A DNA stretch of 64,000 bases from DASREM01 sp035652095. GTDB lineage: Bacteria; Acidobacteriota; Terriglobia; Terriglobales; Acidobacteriaceae. Under the pieces are notes generated by a model, which did no database searches, had not been told where the DNA came from, and worked only from the letters and a program-made list of their open reading frames with translations. Position 1 is the stretch's first letter, and each line of letters starts with the position of its first letter. The position numbers were made by a program, and so were the translations under genes. The stretch lies in contig DASREM010000031.1 in NCBI GenBank assembly GCA_035652095.1, positions 27,736 to 91,735 on the forward strand, read 5' to 3'. Shown here one piece after another: positions 17,590 through 25,680 of this stretch.

Positions 17590-19698
17590 ATGACGACGTT
17601 CCCAAAATTGCCCGTCGCCGGGCGCGTGCTCGTCGAGGAGGCGCTTCACGGCCGCAGCATCCGCGACCCTTACCGCTGGCTCGAAGATTCCGATTCGCCA
17701 GAAACCCAGCAGTTCGTTCGCGATCAGCTTGCCTACACTCGCAGCGTGCTCGATCCGCTGCCAGGACGGGAAGACATTCACCGGCGATTGACCGAACTGC
17801 TTGCGATTGGAACCATCGGAACTCCTCAGGTTGGCGGCAAATATTTTTTCTACACCCGCCGCGAAGGCGAGCAGAACCAGCCTGTGCTGCTGGTGCGTGA
17901 GGGGTTGCACGGAAGCGACCGCGTCCTCATCAATCCCAACCAGCTCGCAGCCGACGGCACGGTGGCTCTGGACTGGTGGTATCCCACCCATGACGGTCAG
18001 TTCGTGGCCTACGGAATCTCGCAGGGTGGCTCGGAAGTGAGCACGCTGGAGATTATCGAAACAGCGACCGGCGAGCCGCTCTCAGACAGGATTGAGCGCA
18101 CGCGCGCGGCCAGCCTTGCCTGGACACTCGACAATTCCGGCTTCTACTACACGCGCTATCCCAAGCCCGGCGAGGTCCCCACAGGACAAGAGGCTTACTA
18201 TCGCCGCGTCTTTTATCACGCGCTGGGGAACGCGCCGGAAGACGATCGCCTGATCTTTGCGCCGGGCAATCCGGAAGACTGGCCAAGCGTTGCGCTCTCG
18301 GAAGACGGGCGCTGGCTTCTGATCACGGTGTCGCAAGGCTGGGTGAAGAGCGAGTTGTATCTCATGGATCTGCGGCTTGGCTCAGCGCCGCGCCGTATCA
18401 GTCCGGAACGCGAATTTATTTATGGCGGACTTGTGTTTCAGGCCGAGTTGTACGTGCTCACCAACGAGGATGCGCCGCGCTATCGCGTGATGAAGGCGAG
18501 CGCGGAACGCCCGGAGCGCGTACATTGGCGCGAGATCATTCCGCAATCCGATGCCGTGTTGCAGAACATCGAGATCATCGGAGGGAGTCTGATTGCGCAA
18601 TACGAACAGGTTGCCATCTCGCGACTGAAGATGTTTCAAACCAGCGGAGCGCCGCTCGGTGAGATTGCTCTGCCCGGCATCGGGAGCGTCACCGGAGTTG
18701 GCGGCGTATGGGACCAGCCTCACCTGTTCTTCGGATTTCAGTCGTTCAGCGTGCCGCCGAGCGTGTATCACATCGAGCTTCCATCGCGGTCCAGCGCTGT
18801 CGAGCTGCGCTCGACCGGACAACCGGGGGCGGCTGTCCCTACAGGGCCTGAGCTGTGGGAGAAGGTGGAGGCTCCGGCGATCGATCCTTCGAGTTACGAA
18901 GTGCGGCAAGTCTGGTTTTCTTCCAAGGACGGCACACAGGTCCCGATGTTCATTTTTCACAAGAAGGGCATCGCTTTCGACGGCCGTAATCCCACGCTGC
19001 TCACCGGGTATGGGGGATTCAACATCAGCCTGACCCCGACTTTTTCGGGAGACCGTTTTCTTTGGCTCGATCGCGGCGGAGTCTTTGCAGTCGCCAATCT
19101 GCGCGGCGGCGGAGAACTGGGCGAGGACTGGCATCGGGCCGGGATGCTCGAGCGCAAGCAGAGCGTCTTTGACGACTTCATTGCGGCGGCCGAATATTTG
19201 ATCGCACAGGGATTTACCGACAAAAACCACCTGGCGATTCGCGGCGGGTCAAACGGTGGCCTGCTCATGGGAGCAATGCTTACGCAGCGCCCGGACCTGT
19301 TTCGAGCGGTGGTGTGCCAAGTCCCGTTGCTCGACATGGTGCGGTATCACAAGTTTCAGATTGCAAAATTGTGGATCCCCGAGTACGGGTCGCCGGAGGA
19401 TCCGATTCAATTCGAATGGCTGTACGCCTATTCCCCGTATCACCGGGTGAAGGAGGGGACGGAATATCCGGCGGCATTATTCATGACAGGGGAGAGCGAC
19501 ACCAGGGTGGACCCCATGCACGCCAAGAAGATGGCGGCACTGCTGCAAGCTGAAGCGGCCAATGGGACGGATCGGCCTGTCCTGTTGAGAATCGAGCCCA
19601 AGGCGGGCCACGGCATGGGAAAGCCGCTGGCCAAGCTCATTGAGGAGTTGACCGATGTGTATGTGTTCCTGGCATGGCAGACCGCCTTGGGAGCGTAA
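17590..19698 (+). CDS. Prolyl oligopeptidase family serine peptidase (S9A)
   Basis: 702 residues from ATG 17590; an in-frame TTG at 17581 adds three. It has prolyl oligopeptidase architecture. The N-terminal strand includes DPYRWLEDSDSPETQQFV, a seven-bladed propeller spans about 70-405, and the alpha/beta hydrolase follows. The catalytic triad is Ser554 in GGSNGG, Asp637 in GESDTRVDP and His674 in AGHGMGKP. NLRGGGELGEDWHRAG is also typical of S9A. It cleaves short Pro-containing peptides. No signal peptide is seen, so a cytoplasmic location is likely. A REP-like palindrome (18817-18840) is translated as GQPGAAVP near residue 410, in the linker between propeller and hydrolase. The triad and both domains remain intact, so it is probably functional. 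Confidence 0.92.
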   Translation: MTTFPKLPVAGRVLVEEALHGRSIRDPYRWLEDSDSPETQQFVRDQLAYTRSVLDPLPGREDIHRRLTELLAIGTIGTPQVGGKYFFYTRREGEQNQPVLLVREGLHGSDRVLINPNQLAADGTVALDWWYPTHDGQFVAYGISQGGSEVSTLEIIETATGEPLSDRIERTRAASLAWTLDNSGFYYTRYPKPGEVPTGQEAYYRRVFYHALGNAPEDDRLIFAPGNPEDWPSVALSEDGRWLLITVSQGWVKSELYLMDLRLGSAPRRISPEREFIYGGLVFQAELYVLTNEDAPRYRVMKASAERPERVHWREIIPQSDAVLQNIEIIGGSLIAQYEQVAISRLKMFQTSGAPLGEIALPGIGSVTGVGGVWDQPHLFFGFQSFSVPPSVYHIELPSRSSAVELRSTGQPGAAVPTGPELWEKVEAPAIDPSSYEVRQVWFSSKDGTQVPMFIFHKKGIAFDGRNPTLLTGYGGFNISLTPTFSGDRFLWLDRGGVFAVANLRGGGELGEDWHRAGMLERKQSVFDDFIAAAEYLIAQGFTDKNHLAIRGGSNGGLLMGAMLTQRPDLFRAVVCQVPLLDMVRYHKFQIAKLWIPEYGSPEDPIQFEWLYAYSPYHRVKEGTEYPAALFMTGESDTRVDPMHAKKMAALLQAEAANGTDRPVLLRIEPKAGHGMGKPLAKLIEELTDVYVFLAWQTALGA
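18817..18840 (+). repeat. REP-like palindrome inside a coding sequence
   Basis: GGACAACCGGGGGCGGCTGT then CCCT, an imperfect inverted repeat matching 27043-27066 except for one base and closely resembling 21282-21305. Here it lies in frame within the prolyl oligopeptidase gene. Confidence 0.8.
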
Positions 19699-20131
19699 GT
19701 GACTGTAAGCTATAGCTAAAAGCTCCCTGACGGGCGTTCGGCGCACCGATGGTTCGGTAGAAACCGGTTTCCCAGTTTCAACCTGTTTCCTGAATGCCCA
19801 TTGCGAGCGTTTCCAGGCCCAGGGGCGGTCGTAGGGCGGCTGCTTCGAGTCGAACTCCAGCCGCGGGTTCGGAGGGTCTAAAATCTGCTCTAATACGCAA
19901 ATTATCTTTAAGCATAGATTTAAAGTACAATAACGTACATACAACGCAAAAAATCATGTCCCGCAAGCAGTGGTATGTTCCTGGACATTTACCTTTCACC
20001 ATAAAGCTGTAACTTTCCCCTTCGCCGGGAATCCCCTCTTGTAACGCTGCTGGCTCCGGGGCGTAGTGTGTGGGCCGGCCAATCGGTTGGACTCTGGTCA
20101 ATTTCCGTCAAGCGGACAAAAGGAACAGGTC
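19699..20131. other. Intergenic region, 433 bases, no gene seen
   Basis: Separates the peptidase from the beta-propeller gene. The part from about 19880 to 20000 is clearly more AT-rich than its surroundings and contains GTAC-AATAAC-GTAC, a small palindrome. This is the likely promoter area of the propeller gene. Short reading frames here lack ribosome sites and were not accepted. No riboswitch recognised. Confidence 0.55.
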
Positions 20132-21226
20132 ATGAAAAGTCTCACCCTGATGAGTTTCGCCTTTCTCTTTCTTCTAAGCGCAGTTGGTTTTTCCCAGACC
20201 ACAGGCGCGGTCTACGTCAACACCAATACCACCACCAATTCAATCTGGGTGTACACACATGGCAGCGATGGCATGCTGGCCTTTGCCGGAGCGTATCCCA
20301 CGCAGGGTGCAGGATCGAACGCGGGAGACCTTTCCTCGCAAGGCTCGGTCGCGCTTAGCAAGAACGGAAGACTCCTGTTTGCGGTGAATGCTGGCAGCAA
20401 CGAGGTCACGTCGTTTCGCGTGAATGCTGGTGCATTGACCTTTGTGCAGAAGGTTTCCTCGGGAGGAACGTTTCCCGTGAGCGTCGCCATTTTTGGCAAC
20501 TTACTTTACGTGCTGAACGCGCATGGCACGTCGAACATCACCGCGTTTCGCGTGGGCACCACCGGCACCATGACACCGATTGCCAACTCCACACGGAATT
20601 TGAGTACGGCACTACCCAAGCCGGCCCAGGTCGGATTCAGCCCGAACGGGAAGGTGCTGGTGGTGGCGGAGATCTCGACCAACAAAATTGACACTTTCAC
20701 GGTTGCCGCGAATGGACTGGCCACTGGCCCGCGAGTGCAGAACTCTGCGGGACCCGGCCCGTTCGGTTTTGCCTTTGATACGGCTGGCCACCTGATCGTT
20801 TCCGAGGTCACCAACAGCAGCACGTCGTCCTACTCGGTCGCGGCCACCGGCAAGCTGACTCCCATTACGCGCGCCTTGATCGATTTCGGCAAAGCGGCGT
20901 GCTGGGTTGTGAATACGAACAATCCGAACTTCGCACAGCAATATTCCTACGTGACCAATACCGGGGACAGCACCATCTCGGCATATGTCATCGCCAGCAA
21001 CGGCAGCATCAGCCTGCTGGATGCAAATGGGCAGACGTTTGTCTTGCCGAGCCAGTCGTTTCCGCTGGACATGGCCATTACCACCGACAGCAACTTTCTG
21101 TACGTGCTGGAGGGGCTGGGCTACGGCGGGCTGGCGAGTTTCCGTATCAACACCGATGGAAGCCTGACCCAGATGCAGGATATTCTGGGGCTTCCGGATA
21201 GTGCATACGGGATTATCGGGAATTGA
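20132..21226 (+). CDS. Secreted lactonase-like beta-propeller protein
   Basis: 364 residues from ATG 20132 (MKSLTLMSFAFLFLLSAVGF), a typical signal peptide. The mature protein carries repeated YVxN/YVLN blades: GAVYVNTNTTTNSIWVY, LLFAVNAGSNEVTSFRV, LLYVLNAHGTSNITAFRV, KVLVVAEISTNKIDTFTV, YSYVTNTGDSTISAYVI and FLYVLEGLGYGGLASFRI. This spacing is that of YncE/6-phosphogluconolactonase-like seven-bladed propellers. Members fused to secretion signals are common in Acidobacteriota and their substrates are not known; a lactonase activity is not claimed. Two REP-like hairpins follow the stop, the second ending in a U-run. Confidence 0.78.
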   Translation: MKSLTLMSFAFLFLLSAVGFSQTTGAVYVNTNTTTNSIWVYTHGSDGMLAFAGAYPTQGAGSNAGDLSSQGSVALSKNGRLLFAVNAGSNEVTSFRVNAGALTFVQKVSSGGTFPVSVAIFGNLLYVLNAHGTSNITAFRVGTTGTMTPIANSTRNLSTALPKPAQVGFSPNGKVLVVAEISTNKIDTFTVAANGLATGPRVQNSAGPGPFGFAFDTAGHLIVSEVTNSSTSSYSVAATGKLTPITRALIDFGKAACWVVNTNNPNFAQQYSYVTNTGDSTISAYVIASNGSISLLDANGQTFVLPSQSFPLDMAITTDSNFLYVLEGLGYGGLASFRINTDGSLTQMQDILGLPDSAYGIIGN

Positions 21227-21240
21227 GCCCGCTTTGCTCG

Positions 21241-21257
21241 ACAGCCGAGGCGGCTGT
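21241..21257. repeat. REP-like palindrome (short form)
   Basis: ACAGCCG, GAGG core, CGGCTGT. It is the inner part of the palindrome found in longer form at 21282-21305 and 27043-27066. It lies just downstream of the propeller gene. Confidence 0.6.
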
Positions 21258-21281
21258 GGCTACCCAATATTGAATCGTAGA

Positions 21282-21312
21282 GGGACAGCCGGGAGCGGCT
21301 GTCCCAGCTTTT
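21282..21312 (+). terminator. REP palindrome followed by a T-run, probable terminator of the propeller gene
   Basis: GGGACAGCC, loop, GGCTGTCCC (21282-21305), then AGC and TTTTT (21308-21312). The stem is nine GC-rich pairs. The run of T lies directly before the stop codon of the convergent Clp-N gene. It belongs to the same palindrome family as 18817-18840 and 27043-27066, so a mobile or repeated hairpin seems to have been used as a terminator. Confidence 0.6.
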
Positions 21313-21789
21313 TCACAATCCAAAAGATTTTTTCAGTTTGCCCATGAAGCCCCTTGATGCCGGGGCTTCGTCTTTTGCGCCCAGCTTCTGGCGCAATTGC
21401 GCGAGGTCGAGGCCGTGCTGCTTCAGGATTTTTCCGGCGCGGCTTTTCGGTTCGGTGAGTATGCCGAGCAGAAGGTGCTCCGTGCCAATCGTCGAACTGC
21501 CCAGCGAATCGGCCTGATCTTGCGCTTGAGACATGATGCGCTTGCATTCGTTGCTGAGAGGAAGCTCGCCGGTCGAAGCCGTGGCGGCCTTGCGGTTCTT
21601 GAGCAGAACCTGTTCCTGAATGAGATCGACGAAGGCTTTCCCGATGATGGATTCGAGATTGCGACGATCGGCGGTGATGGCGCCCATCAGCAGGTGTTGA
21701 CTTTCGATTTCCGTGGCGCCCACGTCGGCGGCTTCGTTCCTGGCAAACGATACTGCGCGGCGCGCGTTGTCAGTAAAACGTTCGAACAT
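21313..21789 (-). CDS. Clp N-terminal-domain protein without AAA+ modules
   Basis: 158 residues. It begins MFERFTDNARRAVSFARNEA and continues TEIESQHLLMGAI, then a second half-repeat TIGTEHLLLGILTE, which are the two tandem helical repeats of the ClpA/ClpB/ClpC N-domain. No Walker motifs follow, so it is an N-domain-only protein, as seen for ClpS-like or adaptor roles in other genomes. It ends in a short basic tail. It lies three bases after the amino-acid permease stop on the same strand, so the zinc ribbon, permease and this gene may share a message. It could act as a decoy or adaptor for Clp substrates; this is inference. Confidence 0.85.
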   Translation of the reverse strand: MFERFTDNARRAVSFARNEAADVGATEIESQHLLMGAITADRRNLESIIGKAFVDLIQEQVLLKNRKAATASTGELPLSNECKRIMSQAQDQADSLGSSTIGTEHLLLGILTEPKSRAGKILKQHGLDLAQLRQKLGAKDEAPASRGFMGKLKKSFGL

Positions 21790-21792
21790 TCC

Positions 21793-23217
21793 TTACTCCG
21801 TCGCGGCAGCTTTGCGGCTGGCCCGCTTCCAATAAAGATATCCGGGAATTCCGATGAGGATGATTCCCATGCCCGTGAGAGCTTCGGTGGGGCGCGTAAT
21901 GATTGTATTCAAAGTCCAGGCCCCGCCGATCAGAACATAAATGGCCGGAAGCCATGGGTAGCCGGTGCAGCGGTACGGGCGCGGGATGTCGGGGCGCTTC
22001 CAGCGCAAGACAAAAAGTGCGACCACGGTCAGGGTATACGACAGCACCATTCCAAAGATCACGTAAGTGTAAAGCTGATCATAGCGGCCGCTGAGCGTGA
22101 GGAGCGCGGCCCAGAGGCCTTGTCCGATGAGGCTGAAGGCGGGGGTGCGCCACTTCGGGTGCACTTTGGCCATGCTTTTGAAGAAGACACCGTCCTGCGC
22201 CATGGCGAGATAGACGCGCGCGCCCGAGAGCGTGCAGGTGGCGGCGGCGCTGAAGCAGGAGATCGCGATCATGGCAGAAAGCCAGATTGCTGCACCGGGC
22301 GAAAAGAGTTGCGCGGCCGCCGCATGAGCAATGGTTTCGTGTTTCGAGATTTCGGGAAGTGGCAGCGCGTACACGTAGGTCATGTTCATCGCCACGTAGA
22401 TTGCGCCCACCGCGATCACGCCAAGAACCATGGCAATGGGAACATTGCGCCGTGGATCTTTCACCTCCCCGGCAACCCAGGTAATGTAGACCCAGCCATC
22501 GTAGGCCCAAAAGACGGCGATCAGCGCGACGCCCATGGCAGAGATGAGTTGACTCGGCGAAAGCCCCATGGCAAGGCCGCCCGGGGGTGAGGTGAAGTGC
22601 GTCCAACTGCCCTTGCCGATCACAAAGCCCAGGAGCACGAACGCGGCCATGGCGGTGAACTTGGTCCAGGTGGAAACGTTTTGCAGGAGCGCGCCCCAGC
22701 GCAAGCCCAGTACATTGACGACGGTCAGTATGACGATCAGGATCAGGCCGACCACGTGAGCGCGGGTGAGCGTGGCCCCGGCAATGGAGAAGACGACGTG
22801 CTGTGCACCGATGGCAGGAACGATTTCTCCGGTGTAGGCGGCGGCAGCGACGGCAAGTGCGGCGATGCTGCCGCCGTTGGCGACTGCGAAGAGCATCCAT
22901 CCATACAGGAAGGCGACGAGGTCCCCGTAGGTCTCGCGCAAGTAGATGTATTGGCCGCCGGAGTCGGGGAACATCGATCCCAGTTCGGCGAAGGCGAAGC
23001 AGGCGAACATCGAGATCACGCCGCCCAGCACCCAGACCAGAAGGAAGAGTGTTGGATGGGGGAGCGGTCCCGCAATATCTTTGGCGGTAAGAAAAATCGA
23101 AGAACCGATGATGCCGCTGACCAGCAGAAGGACCGAGTCGAGCAGCGAGAGGCCGCGGATCAGGCTGGGTTGTGACTCCGCCTTCTCGGGTTTCGCGGTT
23201 GAGGTCGAGAGGTCCAT
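21793..23217 (-). CDS. APC superfamily amino-acid permease
   Basis: 474 residues with about twelve hydrophobic helices, the standard size for amino-acid/polyamine/organocation transporters of the LAT/SteT-like group. The first helix carries LLLVSGIIGSSIFLTAKDIA, the conserved unwound G-S/G-I substrate motif of APC proteins, and FAFAELGSMFPDSGGQYIYL matches helices 2-3. Proton-coupled exchange or uptake of amino acids across the inner membrane is expected; substrate unknown. It begins three bases after a 54-residue zinc-ribbon gene and ends three bases before the Clp-N gene. This tight spacing argues for one operon. Confidence 0.88.
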   Translation of the reverse strand: MDLSTSTAKPEKAESQPSLIRGLSLLDSVLLLVSGIIGSSIFLTAKDIAGPLPHPTLFLLVWVLGGVISMFACFAFAELGSMFPDSGGQYIYLRETYGDLVAFLYGWMLFAVANGGSIAALAVAAAAYTGEIVPAIGAQHVVFSIAGATLTRAHVVGLILIVILTVVNVLGLRWGALLQNVSTWTKFTAMAAFVLLGFVIGKGSWTHFTSPPGGLAMGLSPSQLISAMGVALIAVFWAYDGWVYITWVAGEVKDPRRNVPIAMVLGVIAVGAIYVAMNMTYVYALPLPEISKHETIAHAAAAQLFSPGAAIWLSAMIAISCFSAAATCTLSGARVYLAMAQDGVFFKSMAKVHPKWRTPAFSLIGQGLWAALLTLSGRYDQLYTYVIFGMVLSYTLTVVALFVLRWKRPDIPRPYRCTGYPWLPAIYVLIGGAWTLNTIITRPTEALTGMGIILIGIPGYLYWKRASRKAAATE

Positions 23218-23220
23218 GAA

Positions 23221-23385
23221 TTATCCGATGCCTAGTTCATCGGGATTTTCCAGGGGAGTTCCGCAAGTGCGGCAGATAATGGAACCGCAATCCCCGCAGG
23301 TGAGCGGGTCGGGGACCTCGCGGGCGCAACGCGGGCAATAGAGCAGGTCGGGTTCCGGGGCCGGGCTCTGCGGGCTGTGAGCCAT
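23221..23385 (-). CDS. Small zinc-ribbon protein, 54 residues
   Basis: A short frame reading MAHSPQSPAPEPDLLYCPRC then AREVPDPLTCGDCGSIICRT and CGTPLENPDELGIG. Three Cys-X2-Cys knuckles sit at 17/20, 30/33 and 38/41, so it could bind one or two zinc ions. The stop lies three bases before the permease start. The cysteine spacing, good codon use and tight operon position support a real gene. Function unknown; similar small ribbons are often protein-interaction adaptors. Confidence 0.65.
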   Translation of the reverse strand: MAHSPQSPAPEPDLLYCPRCAREVPDPLTCGDCGSIICRTCGTPLENPDELGIG

Positions 23386-23423
23386 GAATGAGGAAATGTA
23401 GCATACTCAGCAGGGGAACCCTT

Positions 23424-23454
23424 AACCACAAAGGACTTGAAGTTTCACGAAGGA
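23424..23454 (+). repeat. Dispersed repeat, copy 3, forming the leader of the methyltransferase gene
   Basis: Reads AACCACAAAGGACTTGAAGT then TTCACGAAGGA. Its GAAGGAG end is the Shine-Dalgarno site of the gene starting at TTG 23463. Confidence 0.8.
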
Positions 23455-23462
23455 GAACTGAC

Positions 23463-24206
23463 TTGGCGGATCCAACACCAGAGGAACGGTTGCAGAAGGA
23501 ATTCAATCGGTGGGCGGAAGCGGGCGAAGGCGAGAAGATGGAGCGCCATCACCTGGATATCACGGAAAAGGCCATCCGGCGGATGGAGTTGCGTCCGGGA
23601 GAGCGGGTGCTCGACCTGGGCTGCGGATCGGGGTGGGCGACGCGGCTGCTGGCACGATTGGTGTCAGACGGGCCGGAAGGCTTCGGGCAGGTGGTGGGCG
23701 TGGATGTGTCGGACGAGATGATTCGGCAGGCCCGCGGCGCGTCGAAGGATTTCGAAAACATTCTCTACGTCTGGGGATCGGCGGAAAAGATCCCCTGGGA
23801 GGAGAATTTCTTCGACAAGGTGCTGTCAGTGGAATCGTTCTACTACTATCCCGACCAGGACCGTTCATTGATGGAGTTGTTTCGCGTGATGGCGCCGCGC
23901 GGGCGAATGTTTATCCTGATCAACTTGTATAAGGACAACGAATATTCGCTGCAGTGGGTGGACAAGCTAAAAGTTCCGGTGCATGTGCGGTCCAAGGACG
24001 AATACGTCGCGCTGCTGAAGAAGCATGCCTTTGAGAATGTCGAGGCGGTGCAGATCCCGGATGAAACGCCGACTCCGGAAGGTTACAAGACGACCTCATT
24101 TCGCAGTTTGGAAGACTTGAAGGCGTTCAAACGCTTGGGGGCGTTGTTGCTGATGGCCTCGAAGCCGGACTTGAGGACGCCCGCGCCCGGGTACACCGTG
24201 TATTAA
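23463..24206 (+). CDS. Class I SAM-dependent methyltransferase
   Basis: 247 residues from TTG 23463, with AGGAG at 23451-23455; an upstream ATG at 23388 would read through the repeat and is rejected. Motif I is VLDLGCGSGWATRLLARL, followed by VVGVDVSDEMIRQAR (acidic end of strand 2), WGSAEKIPWEENFFDKVLSV and a motif-IV-like VESFYYYPD. This is the UbiE/COQ5-like Methyltransf_11 type acting on small molecules. The N-terminal RLQKEFNRWAEAGEGEKME is a helical cap. The C-terminal substrate-binding part does not identify the acceptor. Cytoplasmic. It is divergent from the zinc ribbon gene. Confidence 0.82.
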   Translation: MADPTPEERLQKEFNRWAEAGEGEKMERHHLDITEKAIRRMELRPGERVLDLGCGSGWATRLLARLVSDGPEGFGQVVGVDVSDEMIRQARGASKDFENILYVWGSAEKIPWEENFFDKVLSVESFYYYPDQDRSLMELFRVMAPRGRMFILINLYKDNEYSLQWVDKLKVPVHVRSKDEYVALLKKHAFENVEAVQIPDETPTPEGYKTTSFRSLEDLKAFKRLGALLLMASKPDLRTPAPGYTVY

Positions 24207-24234
24207 ACGAAGGACGTCCGCCTAAAACACCTTC

Positions 24235-24425
24235 AACCACAGAGGGCACTGAGGCTCACGGAGATCTTAAAGGCGCTAACCACCAAGGACACTAAGTCAC
24301 ACGAAGGAAGACGAAGAGGGACCCCTTCGTGAACCTTGGTGTCCTTTGTGGTTATCTGGTTTTGGGTTTCGATTGGGTTTCGGAAAAGGCGCTAACTACC
24401 AAGGACACTAAGTAACACGAAGGAA
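24235..24425. repeat. Cluster of dispersed repeats, copies 4-7
   Basis: Four copies: 24235-24262 (+, variant AACCACAGAGGGCACTGAGG), 24278-24309 (+), 24324-24353 (inverted) and 24394-24425 (+). They have unequal spacing of 15-40 bases and no conserved spacer length, so this is not a CRISPR array. The plus and minus copies at 24278 and 24324 can form a long stem in RNA. Confidence 0.85.
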
Positions 24426-24448
24426 TTTTTTGCGGAGCTCCGCGTCTC

Positions 24449-24480
24449 GGGCGGGCGATTTGCCCGCCCCTCTTTTTCTT
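24449..24480 (+). terminator. Rho-independent terminator after the methyltransferase gene
   Basis: GGGCGGGC, loop GATTT, GCCCGCCC (24449-24469), then CTCTTTTTCTT. Eight GC pairs with a T-run on the plus strand. It lies six bases before the stop of the convergent DUF4097 gene and is separated from the methyltransferase stop by the repeat cluster. Confidence 0.75.
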
Positions 24481-24485
24481 GTCAA

Positions 24486-25376
24486 TTAATTGTTGTCGTC
24501 GTCATCGTCGTCGCTGCTGGCGCGATCGTCCTCGTGGTCGCCGCTCAAGTCGCGCACGCTGGCGGTGGTTTTCCCGCTGGAGCTGCGGATTTCGATCCTT
24601 CCATTCACGTTGCTGAGGCGGATTCTGGGGCCGCCGCCGCCAAGCTCTCCATGCAGGCTGTGGCCGACATATTCGTGACGGATCGCGCGCAGTCCGAAGT
24701 CATTGCCAATGCCGCCGTGGACTGTGGAGGCTTCGATTTCCGCGCGAGCATCGGGCGGCAGGGTCAGGTCAATCCCACCGTTCACCGAGGAAAGATGCAT
24801 GGAGGCAGAATCGTTGGGAAGCGCCGCGAACTGTGCGGCGAGTCGGCCATTCACGGTGGAGAGCCTGGTGCGTCCCGCAAGATCGCTGGCGGAAACCCGT
24901 CCGTTGACGCTGGAAGCGTGGACTTCGCCGGAGACACCGGAAATCGTAAGCTCGCCGTTGATCAATTTAATCTCATCCATGCGCGCGTTGCGCGGTACCG
25001 TCAGCGTGTAGTCCACTCCGGCCGGGTTGTCACGATCGTCGTCGTTGAAGGTGAGATTGTGGTCAGGGTAGTCGGTGTGGATCTCGATCAAAGTGCCGCC
25101 CGCATCGACCCGGATCTTGGCTTCATCCAGCCGCTGCCTGGTTCCGGCATATTTCACCGCATCCACTTTTACTTCGTTGCGGTCCCATCCGGTAATGCGC
25201 ACAGCGCCGTTGATATTGCTGAGGTCCACGCGGCCGTTCGCGGGTAGGGGGTAAGTGTGATGAAACTCCTCGGTGAATGCTCGTTGGTCGGAGGCGTGTC
25301 CCTGCGCGAGGAACAGAGCCAGGACTGTGCCGACGACGGCTCCCATCCAGGTAGCGAGTGCGTGATGACGTTTCAT
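24486..25376 (-). CDS. Exported DUF4097-type beta-helix protein
   Basis: 296 residues from ATG 25376, with GGAG six bases upstream. A signal peptide (MKRHHALATWMGAVVGTVLA, cleavage near GHAS) precedes a long right-handed beta-solenoid typical of DUF4097. The repeats read VDLSNINGAVRITGW, IKLINGELTISGVSG, VHASSVNGRVSASDLAG, TRLSTVNGRLAAQF, MHLSSVNGGIDLTL and IRLSNVNGRIEIRS, each with a conserved N-G turn. The C-terminus ends in a run of Asp residues (about 8 of the last 12). The domain is common in adhesin-like and anti-sigma-associated proteins, but no partner is encoded next to it. Its promoter region is filled with dispersed repeats. Confidence 0.75.
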   Translation of the reverse strand: MKRHHALATWMGAVVGTVLALFLAQGHASDQRAFTEEFHHTYPLPANGRVDLSNINGAVRITGWDRNEVKVDAVKYAGTRQRLDEAKIRVDAGGTLIEIHTDYPDHNLTFNDDDRDNPAGVDYTLTVPRNARMDEIKLINGELTISGVSGEVHASSVNGRVSASDLAGRTRLSTVNGRLAAQFAALPNDSASMHLSSVNGGIDLTLPPDARAEIEASTVHGGIGNDFGLRAIRHEYVGHSLHGELGGGGPRIRLSNVNGRIEIRSSSGKTTASVRDLSGDHEDDRASSDDDDDDNN

Positions 25377-25441
25377 AACTTTCTCCACGAGACACAGCTT
25401 GGACGCGGCAGGGCGCGATTTGTGAGCATTGGGGGAAGGCT

Positions 25442-25680
25442 AACCACAGAGGCACTGAGGGTCACTGAGGGTCGGAAAGGCATCAACCACCCAAGGACAC
25501 GAAGGCACACGAAGAAAAGCTAAACCACAGAGGGCACTGAGGTTCACTGAGGATCTAAAAGGCATCAACCACGAAGGACACGAAGTCACACGAAGAAAAC
25601 TTATTTCAATTTCTTCGTGAGCCTTGGTGTCCTCGGTGGTTGACGAATCCCTCAGTGAACCTCAGTGTCCTCTGTGGTTA
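25442..25680. repeat. Cluster of dispersed repeats, copies 8-13
   Basis: Six copies in 240 bases: 25442-25470, 25485-25517, 25523-25552 and 25567-25599 on the plus strand, 25611-25641 and 25649-25680 inverted. Two subtypes alternate: AACCACCAAGGACACGAAGG-like and AACCACAGAGGGCACTGAGG-like. The last copy overlaps the TAA stop of the glycosyltransferase at 25678-25680. Between this cluster and the DUF4097 start I see nothing else. Confidence 0.88.

Noticed and set aside
24235..25680. Possible CRISPR arrays in the two repeat clusters
   Set aside because: The copies are in both orientations, diverge into two subtypes and have irregular spacing, and there is no cas gene.
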